The notes: a model not told the origin generated them from the letters alone. A stretch of DNA of 64,000 nt from Alteriqipengyuania abyssalis (GCF_019857185.1 NZ_JAHWXP010000001.1:496001-560000); one strand, 5' to 3'. Shown: positions 1 to 8,905, numbered from the stretch's first letter. Translations and numbers: made by a program.

Positions 1-174
1 GACATGGAAGCCGGGGACGAGCGCGAAGCGATGGGCCTTGCCCTGCTGTCTGCCTGTGCGGACGAGAGCGAGGCCATGGCGGATTTCCTGCAACTGGCGA
101 CCCCGCGCGTATCTGCGGGGGCCATCGTGAAGGCAAAGCACATTGCCCGCGACCACGCGGGGGGCCTGTCGTGA
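1..174 (+). CDS. 3' end of an unidentified prophage protein
   Basis: The reading frame is open from the first base to a TGA at 172-174 and gives the last 57 residues of a protein whose start lies outside the window. The tail is alanine-rich and helical, with no motif I recognise. Its stop overlaps the GTG start of the next gene in a GTGA junction, which is typical of translationally coupled phage genes and argues that the frame is real. Its position just before the GNAT-like and DNA-transfer genes suggests a virion or packaging-related protein, but the function is not determinable from this fragment. Confidence 0.6.
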   Translation, partial: DMEAGDEREAMGLALLSACADESEAMADFLQLATPRVSAGAIVKAKHIARDHAGGLS

Positions 175-893
175 TCCACCGGACCTTGGACGCTGCGCAC
201 CTGAACGCCGTAGCGAATGACCCGAACGTTCGCCCGACCCTTGGCGGTGAAGGCGAGATTGATCTAACCGGCCTGATTGCCGACCCCGCCAATCTGGCGC
301 TGGTCGCGGATGGGGGCGGGTTCGTCCTGACGCCGTTGGCTCCGGGCCATCTTGAAGTGCATTCGATGTTCCGCCCGAAGGCCGACGCTATCGGGGCGAT
401 GCGCGAGGCAATGGATTGGGTGTTCACCCGGACCGATTGCGTCTCGATCTGGTCGAAGGTGCCGAAAGAGAACCGGGCGGCAAAGGGGTTTGCCCGCGCC
501 GGGTCGCTCCGCGTGCTGTTCGAGCGCGAACACGAAACCTTGGGCGCTACCGAGTTCTGCGAGCTGCCGCTGATGCGCTGGGCGATGAACACGCCGGAGC
601 TGGAAAGCCAGGGCGAGCGGTTCCACGCCTTGCTTGAGGCTGCGAAGCGTGAAGCAGGGTCGAGCCTGCCCGAACATCCTCACGATCCCGCGCACGAGCG
701 GGCGGTGGGCGCGGCGCTTCTGATGTTTGAGCGAGGCCAGCCGGGCAAGGCTGCGTCCTTCTATTCGCTGTGGGCGCGGGCCGCTGGCTACCAGCCCATT
801 CAACTGCTCTCGGTCGCCCCCGTCACGGTCGATGTAGGCGACGCGATCATTGGACTTGGACGGGACGGGATGGAGGTTTTGCAATGCCGGTAG
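171..893 (+). CDS. Phage GNAT-like protein (DUF2824-like)
   Basis: This 240-residue protein starts at a GTG that overlaps the preceding stop. The central part (about residues 45-130) has the feel of an acetyltransferase fold: a strand 'GGGFVLTPLAPGHLEVHSMF', then a long helix, then 'SKVPKENRAAKGFARAGSL', resembling the acetyl-CoA-binding turn and helix of GNAT proteins. Small GNAT-like proteins of the DUF2824 type occur next to the ejection-protein genes of P22-like podoviruses, and here it directly precedes a P22-type DNA-transfer gene and overlaps it by 10 bases. No substrate can be named. The family assignment is by eye; a generic phage protein of unknown function is the alternative. Confidence 0.6.
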   Translation: MIHRTLDAAHLNAVANDPNVRPTLGGEGEIDLTGLIADPANLALVADGGGFVLTPLAPGHLEVHSMFRPKADAIGAMREAMDWVFTRTDCVSIWSKVPKENRAAKGFARAGSLRVLFEREHETLGATEFCELPLMRWAMNTPELESQGERFHALLEAAKREAGSSLPEHPHDPAHERAVGAALLMFERGQPGKAASFYSLWARAAGYQPIQLLSVAPVTVDVGDAIIGLGRDGMEVLQCR

Positions 894-1789
894 GGGCTAT
901 TATTGGAACGGCGGTTGTCGGCGCTGGCACCTCGCTAGTTGCGTCGGGCAACAATTCGCGTGCGATCCGCGAGGGGACCGAACAGCAGACGCAATCGACG
1001 CGCGAGGCCATCGCGGCGCAGGAACGGGCAAGATCCGAAAACCTCGCATTGCAGACCCCGATTTATCAGGCGGGGATGCCGGCGATGTATGCGCGCAATG
1101 CCCTGCTCGGTCTTGGCGGCGCTCCCGCACAGGCGGCGCAGCCTGACGCTTACGCGCAGCCGACCGCCTACGGGCAACCCAATGCGCTAACGCGCATGTC
1201 ATCGCACCAAATGTATGGTGTGGCCGATGGCGCGCCCGATCCTTACCGGGCACGCGCGGAATCGCGCCTGAGCTATTTCGGGACCGGCGGTGTCCTAGCG
1301 AACCCGCAAGCTACCGGTAGCTATACCTCGGGGGCTCCGTCCACCGCGACGGTCGCCACGCCTGCACAATCGCCCTCCGAGGCGCAGCGTTCGGCGTTCG
1401 ATGCCTTCCGCAATTCGACCGGCTACCAGTTCCGCCTTGGGGAAGGGATGAACGCGCTTAACAGCGGTTACGCTGCGGCGGGCACGCTCCAGAGCGGCGC
1501 GGCGATGCGGGCGGCGCAGGAGTATGGCCAGAACCTCGCTAGCGCGGAGTTCGGCAATTACTGGAACATGCTGGGCGAACAGCAGAACCTAGCGCCGGGT
1601 GCCGCCAATGCCATGTCGGGCGTCAACACCACGTATGCCAACAACGCGGGCAATCTCGCCATGATGAACGGGAACGCGCAGGCCAATGCGGCGGTCGCCC
1701 GCGCGAACAACACCAATGCGATGATCGGCGGCGTTACCGGCTCGCTGGCCTACGGGGTCGGCGCGCTGGACCGCTTGGGTATGCTCTAG
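884..1789 (+). CDS. Phage DNA-transfer (ejection) protein, p32-like
   Basis: This 301-residue protein probably starts at the ATG at 884 (MPVGAIIGTAVVGAG), preceded by GGATGGAGG. A longer frame reaches back to 770 but would lie inside the upstream gene. The N-terminus is a Gly/Ala-rich hydrophobic stretch, followed by a Gln/Ala-rich helical part and a low-complexity Ala/Pro/Thr/Tyr middle (about 100-175). Residues around 185-230 read 'STGYQFRLGEGMNALNSGY' and then 'LQSGAAMRAAQEYGQNLAS'. That pattern is characteristic of podoviral DNA-transfer proteins ejected into the host envelope to form a DNA conduit. It lies in a compact + strand phage operon. The family call rests on that pattern; the role is inferred. 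Confidence 0.7.
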   Translation: MPVGAIIGTAVVGAGTSLVASGNNSRAIREGTEQQTQSTREAIAAQERARSENLALQTPIYQAGMPAMYARNALLGLGGAPAQAAQPDAYAQPTAYGQPNALTRMSSHQMYGVADGAPDPYRARAESRLSYFGTGGVLANPQATGSYTSGAPSTATVATPAQSPSEAQRSAFDAFRNSTGYQFRLGEGMNALNSGYAAAGTLQSGAAMRAAQEYGQNLASAEFGNYWNMLGEQQNLAPGAANAMSGVNTTYANNAGNLAMMNGNAQANAAVARANNTNAMIGGVTGSLAYGVGALDRLGML

Positions 1790-1800
1790 GGGGAAATGCG

Positions 1801-2934
1801 ATGAACGCGCTTGCGGGACTTAACACCAACGCGCCTGCCGTCATGGGTCAGAACGTCGCTTCCAGCTTCGTGGCCGGGGGCGAGTTTGCCGACAATAGTC
1901 GGTTGCGCAAAGCCATGGCGACTATCGCGGTCAACCCGGACGATCCCGAGGCAATGCGGGTCGTCATGGAGTTGGACCCGGCGACGGGTGCCAAGCTTCA
2001 GGCTGCACAGCAGGAACGCCAGTTCGGACAGGCGGCGGTCGACTACGTGGAAGGGGGGCGCGCATCTGCCGCCCAGCCGCAACCGAACGTGCTAGCCGCC
2101 ATGGCGATGCGGGATCCGCAACCGCGTGCGGTGCCTGCGCAGCGCAACGCCCTGATGCCTGTTGATCTGGCCCCGTCCTCCGGTGAAGGCTTCGCCCCCC
2201 TGTCCCCTCCCATGCCTGCCCGCCCTGCGGGGCCGACTGTCCGGGCCGATGCGGCGCGCGATACGAACGGCGACGGGGAAATTGACTTTGCCCCTCTAGG
2301 CGAAGTGCGGACCGCACAGGACGAGGCTTTCCTGCGGATGGTTCGGATTGATCCGAAACAGGCGTTCGCGATTGAGGGCGAGATGCGCGACCGGGCGGCG
2401 GATCGCCTCAAGTTCCAGCGGGACGCCTACGGCTATGCGGTCAGCCGGTTGGGTGGTGTGACGAACGACGCCGAATATGGCGAGGCGCTGGCGGACATTC
2501 AGGCGCGGATTGACCCGCTCGGGGTGTCTGTCTCGCAATTCCTGCCTGACCGCTTCCCCGGCCCGGATGCGCTGCGGCAAATCCGGCTGTCGGCTATCGA
2601 GGCGGAAGATCAAACCCGGCTGTTCATGCAGCAGGCGAATATAGACGCGGACAACGCGCGAGCCGACCGGAACACGGACAGTATGATTGATGTGCGCGAG
2701 GGTCGCCTTGCCGAATATCAGCGGGCCAACCGGGCGCGCGAGGGCAACCAGCGCCGGGGGCAAGACCTGTCGAGCCGGGATCGCAGGCGCGGGCAAGACA
2801 TGCGCGGGAGCGGTCGCGGTGGCCGGTCGCGTGTGCCGGTCGTCAGCTCGCCGGACGAGGCGCGTTCGCTCCCTCCTGGCACTGAGTTCCGAGTGAAGGG
2901 CACCAACCGCATTCTGCGCACGCCGGGGGGCTAA
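1801..2934 (+). CDS. Prophage virion-associated protein with EF-hand-like loop
   Basis: This 377-residue protein follows the DNA-transfer gene by 11 bases, with GGGGGAAATGCG before its ATG. The order suggests a second ejection or internal virion protein. The middle (about 95-150) is Pro/Ala-rich and probably disordered. Residues 154-163 spell DTNGDGEIDF, which matches positions 1-9 of a calcium-binding EF-hand or dockerin loop but lacks the usual acidic residue 12. The C-terminal third is highly charged (many Arg, Asn, Asp), with a repeated 'RRGQD' near 318-335, and it ends in 'GTEFRVKGTNRILRTP', a terminal style often seen in phage ejection proteins. I do not recognise a defined family. Confidence 0.6.
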   Translation: MNALAGLNTNAPAVMGQNVASSFVAGGEFADNSRLRKAMATIAVNPDDPEAMRVVMELDPATGAKLQAAQQERQFGQAAVDYVEGGRASAAQPQPNVLAAMAMRDPQPRAVPAQRNALMPVDLAPSSGEGFAPLSPPMPARPAGPTVRADAARDTNGDGEIDFAPLGEVRTAQDEAFLRMVRIDPKQAFAIEGEMRDRAADRLKFQRDAYGYAVSRLGGVTNDAEYGEALADIQARIDPLGVSVSQFLPDRFPGPDALRQIRLSAIEAEDQTRLFMQQANIDADNARADRNTDSMIDVREGRLAEYQRANRAREGNQRRGQDLSSRDRRRGQDMRGSGRGGRSRVPVVSSPDEARSLPPGTEFRVKGTNRILRTPGG

Positions 2935-2937
2935 GTC

Positions 2938-5900
2938 ATGGCCGATCCGTGGGCGGAGTTCGAAGCCGTCAAGCCTGCCGATCCGTGGGCCGGTTTCGAG
3001 GAAGTGAAGCCGGACAGCAAGCCGCGCAAGAAGCGGCGGGACAAGCGCAGCGGTGGTGCGTTCGGTCCGCCGCCGATTGCCGAGGGCGACACGCTGCGCG
3101 CTCCGCAAGCGATTGATGGCGACACGGTGCGTGCTTCGCAGGGCGACGTTCGCCTTGTGGGGCTCGATGCGCCAGAGCTTGAACAGCCGGGTTGGGATAG
3201 GCAGATGCGCCCGGTGGCGCTTGGCGAGCAATCGCAGGCGTTCCTTGCCGATAGCCTTTCGGGTCAGGTGTCGGCGGGTCGGCAGTTCGCGCCTTCCTAT
3301 GGTCGCGCGGTCTCGCCTGTGCTGGTCAATGGTGAGGACGTAGGCCCCTCGGTCCTGCGGGCGGGTCAGGCTTTCGCCGCGCCGGAATATCTTTCCGAAG
3401 ATCCCGCGCGCCGGGGTGACTACGTGGATGCCGACCGGCTGGCGCGGATGAACCGGCAAGGCGTGCATGGGGTCTATACGCCTTCGCCTGCCGAGTTCCG
3501 GGCCAATCCCGATTACGTTCCGGATCGTCAGACGGTCGCGCAGTTCTTCGATACGCCTACGCCTCTGGCGGGCCTGCCTGCCGAGAAAGAAGCGCAGTAT
3601 GTCGCGCTGCTCAAGGGCGCGCCTGCCGAGGATATTCTAGCCTTTGCCGAGGGCGAGGGCCTGACGATGGACGCGGACTATCTGCGCAAGTGGACCGCAT
3701 GGCGTGACAAGGAAATTGCGGACGGGCGTGAGATTGACCCTTACGCGGTTTATGAGCGTGCGCCGCGCCCCCTGATTGATGGCGGTGGCGGCACGGCAGG
3801 CGCGGTCCTTCGCGGCTGGGGTTCGGGACTGTTCGCCAGTGGCTTGGACGAGGCGGTTGCGGTGGCGGACACGCTGGGCGGCACGCCGGGCCGGGAAAGC
3901 GTTTTCAACTCCGACAGGCGCTTTGCGGATATTTGGCTGAACAACCAGCAGCAGAATGCGGCAATGCTCGCCTATGACGAGCAAAACCACCCGATTGCAA
4001 ACACAGGCGGGCAAGTCGCTGGCGGACTGACTGCCGGGTTCCTTCTGCCCTATTCGGGCGGTGCGCGAAGCGTGGGCCAGCTCGCCCTTGCTGGCGGCAC
4101 TTACGGCGGCATTGACGGGTTCCTTGGAAGCGAGGGCACGGCAGCGCAACGGCTGCGCGGTGTGCCCTTGGGCGCGACCGTGGGGGCGATTGCCGACCCC
4201 GCCCTTGGCAAGCTGGTGGAAGCTGCAACGCCGGTCGTAAGCCGCACGGCGCGTTCGCTGCTCTCTCGGGGGCCGGGCGCTGGCGGGGAGCGTATGGGCG
4301 CGCCTGCCGCCTCTCAGGCTACCGCGCAGGCCGATGCAGCCACACAGGCGGGCACAGAGCCCGGTAGCATGGCGATGGCGGTCGAAGGGGGCGAAGCCCT
4401 GTCCGCGCCGCTCCCGCGTCCACAGGGCCTTTACACGCCCCGGACCCGAGCCGAGCTGCTGGCGTCTGCCGCCAATATCCAACCGCGCGATGTGCTGCCG
4501 ATCCCGCGCAATTTCGTGGACGGGCCGGAGGAAGCCGCCGCGATTGACGCCGGGCGGTTCGTGGAAGCCAAGGCCCCGAACGAGCGAACCGCGCTCGATA
4601 GGCGGTCCGTCACCAACTGGCGGGGTGAGGCGGTCCCCAAGGTCGGGCCGCTCGATATGGTCGGCTTTCTCCGTGCGCAGGGCGGCTTGCGTGACGAGGG
4701 CGGCGACTTGGCCGCAATGGGCTTGGACAACAGCGCCCGGCGCGGTCTCGATTTCGTAGGCCAGGAATCCCGGTTCGGCCCGCTGGTCAGTGACGAGGGA
4801 ATGACCCTCGACGACGCGGCGCTTTATGCGTGGGAGGCCGGTTATTTTCCTGAGCTTACCGAGCGCCCGGACATCAACACGTTTCTGGACGCCTTGGACG
4901 AAACGCACCGGGGCGGGGCCGGTCGCCGGTTCCTGCCGGAAGATCAGCCCGAGCTTGACGCCTTCAACGCATTGCAGGGCGAGCGTTACCAGCTCGAACA
5001 GCAGCGCTTTGACGAGGGCGGGCCGGTCTATCGCGACCGCGCGGCCTGGGCGGATGACACCGCCCCGTTTGCGCCGCCCGAAGCCTATGAGGAATGGCCT
5101 AGCGGCTCGACCGATCGCGTGGGGAATATCGACGTTTCCAAGCTCGACACGCCGCAGGACATTAGCCGTGCGCTGCGCCAAAGCCGGATGCGGGCGGGCG
5201 ATTTCGACGCGGCAACGCGAGGCCGGATCACACAGGCGGAAACCGAACGCCTCGCCTCTGAATTGGGGATGACCCCGGACGCACTGCTTAAGCGGCGCAA
5301 GGGGCAAGCGTTCAATGCTGAGGAAGCGCTAGCGGCTCGCCAGATACTCGCGAAGTCGGGGAACGAGCTGGTCAACGCGGCGCGCAAGATCAGTCGCCTT
5401 GAAGATCCCGGCGACGAATTGCTGGCCGAGTTCCGCCAGAAGTGGGTGCGCCATGTGGCGATCCAAGAGCAAGTGGCCGGGATGACTGCCGAGGCCGGGC
5501 GTGCCCTGCAACAGTTCCGGCAATCCGCCAGTAGCGGCGCGGTGCGGGGCGATGTTCTCTCCGCGCTGGTGCGTGCCGGTGGCGGCAAGGGGGACTTGAA
5601 GGAAGCGGCGGACACGCTGCTTGATGCGGTCGACTTGGGCCAAGGCAAGTTCAACGCGCTTGCGGTGAAGGCGACCAAACCCAAATGGCGCGACAAGATC
5701 AGTGAGCTTTATATCAATATGCTCCTGAGCAATCCGCCGACGCACGCGGTCAACATGATTTCCAACACGCTGACCACGATTGCACAGGTGCCGGAATATG
5801 CGACCGCCTCTGCCATCGGCGGCGCGCGCCGGGCGCTCTTGGGCGAAAAAGCCGGGGAGCGCATTCTTGCCAGCGAAGTTGGAGCCCGCGCGTTCGGCCT

Positions 5901-7770
5901 GCTCCAAGGCACGCGGGAAGGCGCGAGCCTGTTTGCCAAGGCCCTGCGCTCTGGCGAGGCCGACGATTTCGTTACGAAGGTCGAGGGCGACGAATATAAG
6001 GCCATCTCGGGCATCAAGGGCGAGGTCGTCCGGGCGCCTACGCGGCTGCTCACTGCCGAGGATCAGCTATTCAAGGGCGTTGCCCGCCGGATGGAGATTA
6101 ACGCGCAGGCCGTGCGGATCGCGCACCGGGAAGGCTTGAAGGGTGCCGAGCGGGAGGCGCGCATTGCGGAGCTGTCCGCCAATCCGACCGACGATATGCT
6201 CGACCGGGCCTTTGACTACGCGCGGTATCTCACTTTCCAGCAGAAGCTAGGCGAGTTCGGCCAGGGTGTGTCCAAGATCACCTCGAACAGCCTCGCGGCG
6301 AAGGTTATCGTTCCGTTTGTCCGCACGCCTATCAACCTGCTCAAGTTCGCAACCGAGCGTTCGCCAGCCGCTCCGCTCCTGCGCGAAGTGCGCAAGGACT
6401 TTGCCGCCGGGGGCGAGCGCCGGGACTTGGCCGTTGCCAAGATGATGCTGGGAACCGGGCTGGCAACCGCGATGTATGAGGCCGCGAAGGAGGGGCTTAT
6501 CACTGGCGCGGCCCCGCCCGATGCGGGCAAGGCCCGGCTGCTCTACGCGGACGGCTGGCAACCCTACAGCGTCAAGGTTGGCGATACGTGGGTTAGCTAC
6601 TCGCGGCTTGATCCGCTCTCGACCACGATAGGCGTTGCTGCGGATATGGCGACGCTGCCGGAGAATCTGAGCGATAGCCAGCAGGACGATAAGGCCACGA
6701 TGCTGGTCGCCTCGATCATGGGGAACCTCGCCAGCAAAACGTGGCTGTCGGGCGTCTCGGCCTTCGTGGAGGGGCTGAGCGATCCGGGGCGCTATGCCGA
6801 TAACTGGCTGCAACGCACGGCGGGCGCATTCGCCGTGCCTGCCGGTGTGGCGGGTGTGGCCCGGTCGATGGACCCGGTGTTGCGCAAGCGCGAAAGCGTG
6901 GGCGATGCGATCCAATCCCGCGTGCCCGGAATGAGTGACGGGCTGTTGCCTGCGCGCGATGTGTTCGGGGAGCCTATCGAGCTGGGGAATTGGGGGCCTG
7001 ATTTCCTCTCGCCGTTCTGGTCCTCGCAGCAGAAGAATGACCCGGTAATTGCCGAGATGCTGCGCATTGGCAAAAGCGTGTCCGCGCCGGGCAAGCAATA
7101 CACCGAGGACGGCGTGCGGGTTGATTACACGCCAGAGGAATATGACCGTTACCACGAGATTGCGGGGCGGCTGACCTATAACCGGCTGCTCGGGGTGATG
7201 GGTTCGGCGGGCTATGCGCGAATGAGTGACGACGAACGGCGCAAGGAAGCGAAGAAGGCAATCCGCAAGGCGCGCGAGGATGCCCGCGCCGTTCTCTCCG
7301 ATCCTGACTATCCCTTGCCCGCGCGTGGCGACTTGTCGGGCGGTCCGGCTGGTCCTGCCGGAGCTGGCGATGAATGGTCAGGCTTTGAACAGGTCCGGGG
7401 GACGGCACGCCAGCGCCCGGACCCGCGCCAGCAAGCGGACGAATGGGCGGGCTTTGAGGAAGTGAAACAGCGCGACGTTATGGGGGGTCTGCAATCGGCC
7501 ATCCCCGGCGTTCGGATCACCTCGGGTTTTCGGACGCCCGAATATCAAGCCGACATGCGCCGCCGTGGCTACAATCCCGCCGCGAACAGCCGCCACCTAG
7601 ACGGGTCCGCGCTCGACCTGACGCCTCCGCCTGGGCGGTCGATGGGATGGCTTGCGCGTGAAGTTCGCCGGGTCGAGCCGGGGGCACGCATTCTGAACGA
7701 GGGCGACCACCTGCATGTGGTGTTCCCCGATTGGAACGGTGCGCCTGCGCTGGGAGGCATGGCGCAATGA
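2938..7770 (+). CDS. Large polyvalent phage protein: SNase domain, LPD38-like region, M15 peptidase
   Basis: This 1610-residue protein is probably ejected with the DNA. Residues about 50-185 form a staphylococcal-nuclease-like domain with the key residues kept: D60 in DGDT, R72, D78 and E80 in VRLVGLDAPE, YGR at 121-123, and R141. The middle is helical; around 1104-1142 'LGEFGQ...IVPFVRTPINLLKF' is typical of LPD38-type polyvalent proteins. The last ~85 residues form an M15-type D-Ala-D-Ala peptidase or endolysin domain with SRHLDGSALDL (H1553, D1560) and HLH (H1591, H1593) as zinc ligands. A short W(A/S)xFExV motif occurs twice at the N-terminus (W5, W17) and twice before the peptidase (W1480, W1503). 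The gene overlaps the next start in ATGA. Domain calls are by motif; the substrates (host DNA, peptidoglycan) are inferred. Confidence 0.85.
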   Translation: MADPWAEFEAVKPADPWAGFEEVKPDSKPRKKRRDKRSGGAFGPPPIAEGDTLRAPQAIDGDTVRASQGDVRLVGLDAPELEQPGWDRQMRPVALGEQSQAFLADSLSGQVSAGRQFAPSYGRAVSPVLVNGEDVGPSVLRAGQAFAAPEYLSEDPARRGDYVDADRLARMNRQGVHGVYTPSPAEFRANPDYVPDRQTVAQFFDTPTPLAGLPAEKEAQYVALLKGAPAEDILAFAEGEGLTMDADYLRKWTAWRDKEIADGREIDPYAVYERAPRPLIDGGGGTAGAVLRGWGSGLFASGLDEAVAVADTLGGTPGRESVFNSDRRFADIWLNNQQQNAAMLAYDEQNHPIANTGGQVAGGLTAGFLLPYSGGARSVGQLALAGGTYGGIDGFLGSEGTAAQRLRGVPLGATVGAIADPALGKLVEAATPVVSRTARSLLSRGPGAGGERMGAPAASQATAQADAATQAGTEPGSMAMAVEGGEALSAPLPRPQGLYTPRTRAELLASAANIQPRDVLPIPRNFVDGPEEAAAIDAGRFVEAKAPNERTALDRRSVTNWRGEAVPKVGPLDMVGFLRAQGGLRDEGGDLAAMGLDNSARRGLDFVGQESRFGPLVSDEGMTLDDAALYAWEAGYFPELTERPDINTFLDALDETHRGGAGRRFLPEDQPELDAFNALQGERYQLEQQRFDEGGPVYRDRAAWADDTAPFAPPEAYEEWPSGSTDRVGNIDVSKLDTPQDISRALRQSRMRAGDFDAATRGRITQAETERLASELGMTPDALLKRRKGQAFNAEEALAARQILAKSGNELVNAARKISRLEDPGDELLAEFRQKWVRHVAIQEQVAGMTAEAGRALQQFRQSASSGAVRGDVLSALVRAGGGKGDLKEAADTLLDAVDLGQGKFNALAVKATKPKWRDKISELYINMLLSNPPTHAVNMISNTLTTIAQVPEYATASAIGGARRALLGEKAGERILASEVGARAFGLLQGTREGASLFAKALRSGEADDFVTKVEGDEYKAISGIKGEVVRAPTRLLTAEDQLFKGVARRMEINAQAVRIAHREGLKGAEREARIAELSANPTDDMLDRAFDYARYLTFQQKLGEFGQGVSKITSNSLAAKVIVPFVRTPINLLKFATERSPAAPLLREVRKDFAAGGERRDLAVAKMMLGTGLATAMYEAAKEGLITGAAPPDAGKARLLYADGWQPYSVKVGDTWVSYSRLDPLSTTIGVAADMATLPENLSDSQQDDKATMLVASIMGNLASKTWLSGVSAFVEGLSDPGRYADNWLQRTAGAFAVPAGVAGVARSMDPVLRKRESVGDAIQSRVPGMSDGLLPARDVFGEPIELGNWGPDFLSPFWSSQQKNDPVIAEMLRIGKSVSAPGKQYTEDGVRVDYTPEEYDRYHEIAGRLTYNRLLGVMGSAGYARMSDDERRKEAKKAIRKAREDARAVLSDPDYPLPARGDLSGGPAGPAGAGDEWSGFEQVRGTARQRPDPRQQADEWAGFEEVKQRDVMGGLQSAIPGVRITSGFRTPEYQADMRRRGYNPAANSRHLDGSALDLTPPPGRSMGWLAREVRRVEPGARILNEGDHLHVVFPDWNGAPALGGMAQ

Positions 7771-8198
7771 CGAAGCCGAAAGAAAACGGGCGAAAATCGG
7801 ATGGCACCTTTGCCGAGGGTAACAGTCTTGGAGGCCGGACGCCGGGATCTCGCAACAAGACCACGCTTGCGGTCGAGGCGCTGCTACAGGGCGAGCATGA
7901 GGCGTTGACCCGCAAGGCGATTGATAGGGCGCTAGAGGGCGACACAACGGCCCTGCGCCTCTGCTTGGATCGTATCGCGCCAGTGCGGAAGGAAGCCCCG
8001 ATTACGTTCGAGCTGCCGCCGATTGAAACGGCTGCGGACACGGTGGCCGCGTCGTCAGCGCTGCTCGCGTCGGTCGCGGCTGGTGATGTCGCCTTGGACG
8101 AAGCGGGCCGGGCCATGGCGCTGCTCACGGCGCATAAGCAGCTCGTGGAAACCTGCGATCTGGAAAGCCGGATTGCGGCATTGGAGGCGAAGGGATGA
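7767..8198 (+). CDS. DUF5681-like phage protein
   Basis: This 143-residue protein starts at an ATG overlapping the stop of the large polyvalent gene (ATGA). The N-terminus is basic, with 'EGNSLGGRTPGSRNKTT', the hallmark of DUF5681 proteins, which are common in phages and mobile elements and lie near terminase or portal genes. Then comes a helical region ('AIDRALEGDTTALRLCLDRI'). The protein ends in 'LESRIAALEAKG', an amphipathic helix echoed at the start of the next three small genes. The basic N-terminus suggests nucleic-acid contact, but no function is established. Confidence 0.7.
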   Translation: MTKPKENGRKSDGTFAEGNSLGGRTPGSRNKTTLAVEALLQGEHEALTRKAIDRALEGDTTALRLCLDRIAPVRKEAPITFELPPIETAADTVAASSALLASVAAGDVALDEAGRAMALLTAHKQLVETCDLESRIAALEAKG

Positions 8199-8353
8199 CC
8201 GCACTTAGGCGAAGGCTCGACGCGCTGGAAAAGCCGACCCGGTTTGCAACGCTCGGGATGGTCCTCGATAGCTTGGACGGGGAACCCCTGCCCGATGGGC
8301 TGCCGGTTGACCCGGCATTGGTGGCGGCGCTCGATGTGCTGCCGTTCGATTAA
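8195..8353 (+). CDS. Small prophage protein (52 aa) with RLxxLE helix
   Basis: A 52-residue reading frame begins at an ATG overlapping the DUF5681 stop (ATGA) and ends in TAA at 8351-8353. The N-terminus MTALRRRLDALEK is an amphipathic helix like those opening the next two genes. The rest is acidic and proline-rich, ending 'DVLPFD'. The tight coupling and the shared helix argue that it is expressed. No known family is recognised; it could be a small structural or regulatory phage peptide. Confidence 0.55.
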   Translation: MTALRRRLDALEKPTRFATLGMVLDSLDGEPLPDGLPVDPALVAALDVLPFD

Positions 8354-8365
8354 TTTGGAGGCGAT

Positions 8366-8566
8366 ATGACCGGGCGATTGGAGCGGCGGCTTGCCGATCT
8401 GGAAAACAAGGCCGGGGCCTTCGCGCCGTGGGTCTCGATCATCCAGCGGGCCGGTCAGACAGAAGATCAGGCGGTGGCCGCTTACGAGGCGGACCATGGG
8501 CCGGTCGGGGACAGCAACAAGATTCTGTGGGTCGTCGTCCGCAAGCCGGGGGCGGTTCATGCGTAG
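8366..8566 (+). CDS. Small prophage protein (66 aa) with RLxxLE helix
   Basis: This 66-residue protein is preceded by TTTGGAGGCGAT, a good ribosome site. The N-terminus MTGRLERRLADLENK is the second copy of the RLxxLE helix. The body 'WVSIIQRAGQTEDQAVAAYEADHGPVGDSNKILWVVVRKPG' alternates helix and strand and looks like a compact alpha/beta peptide. The fragment 'AYEADHGPVGDS' resembles 'AWHARHGPSDAE' in the next gene, so the two are probably distant paralogues. The function is unknown. Confidence 0.6.
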   Translation: MTGRLERRLADLENKAGAFAPWVSIIQRAGQTEDQAVAAYEADHGPVGDSNKILWVVVRKPGAVHA

Positions 8567-8759
8567 CCTGCAAGGGCGTCTCGCCAAGCTAGAGGAAGCT
8601 GGCGCGCCGGCCATGCTGCGCCCGTTGATCTTGGCAGGGCCGGGCACGGATATTGAAAGCGAGTTGTCCGCTTGGCACGCTCGCCATGGGCCATCTGATG
8701 CCGAGCCTATGATTATCGAGCTGGTGGGGGTGGAGCCCACCGCAAGGCGCGCGGCTTAG
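8559..8759 (+). CDS. Small prophage protein (66 aa), paralogue of the preceding gene
   Basis: The ATG at 8559 lies inside the end of the preceding gene (8-base overlap). It opens MRSLQGRLAKLEEAG, the third small-gene copy of the RLxxLE helix. The middle 'PLILAGPGTDIESELSAWHARHGPSDAEPMIIELVGV' parallels the preceding protein: strand, helix ending in a HGP turn, then strand. It is the last + strand gene of the prophage block before the tRNA-Asn junction. The function is unknown. Confidence 0.55.
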   Translation: MRSLQGRLAKLEEAGAPAMLRPLILAGPGTDIESELSAWHARHGPSDAEPMIIELVGVEPTARRAA

Positions 8760-8764
8760 GTGTG

Positions 8765-8905
8765 CTAGGCTGATAATACAGCCGAGAGCAGCCGAGGCAG
8801 CAAGTCGACCAGTGCGATGATTGCGCCCGCAACGGCGAGTATCAGCAGGGCGACAAACTCGGCGCGGTATCGCATCGCCCCCATTTGCCAGAAAAGAGGG
8901 CGCAT
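8765..8905 (-). CDS. Possible small membrane protein at the prophage edge
   Basis: A minus-strand frame between the last prophage gene and tRNA-Asn encodes about 46 residues from an ATG at 8905, or 36 from 8875. Nearly all of it is one hydrophobic helix (FVALLILAVAGAIIALVDLL) after a basic MRYRAEF, so it would insert in the inner membrane. A longer frame runs through the tRNA and is not credible. No clear ribosome site precedes either start, so this could be a chance frame. It is reported because it is the only coding candidate between the phage genes and the tRNA. Confidence 0.3.
   Translation of the reverse strand: MRPLFWQMGAMRYRAEFVALLILAVAGAIIALVDLLPRLLSAVLSA

Noticed and set aside
1801-2934. 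EF-hand calcium-binding protein
   Set aside because: Only one loop-like stretch exists and it lacks the acidic residue at position 12, so calcium binding is not claimed.
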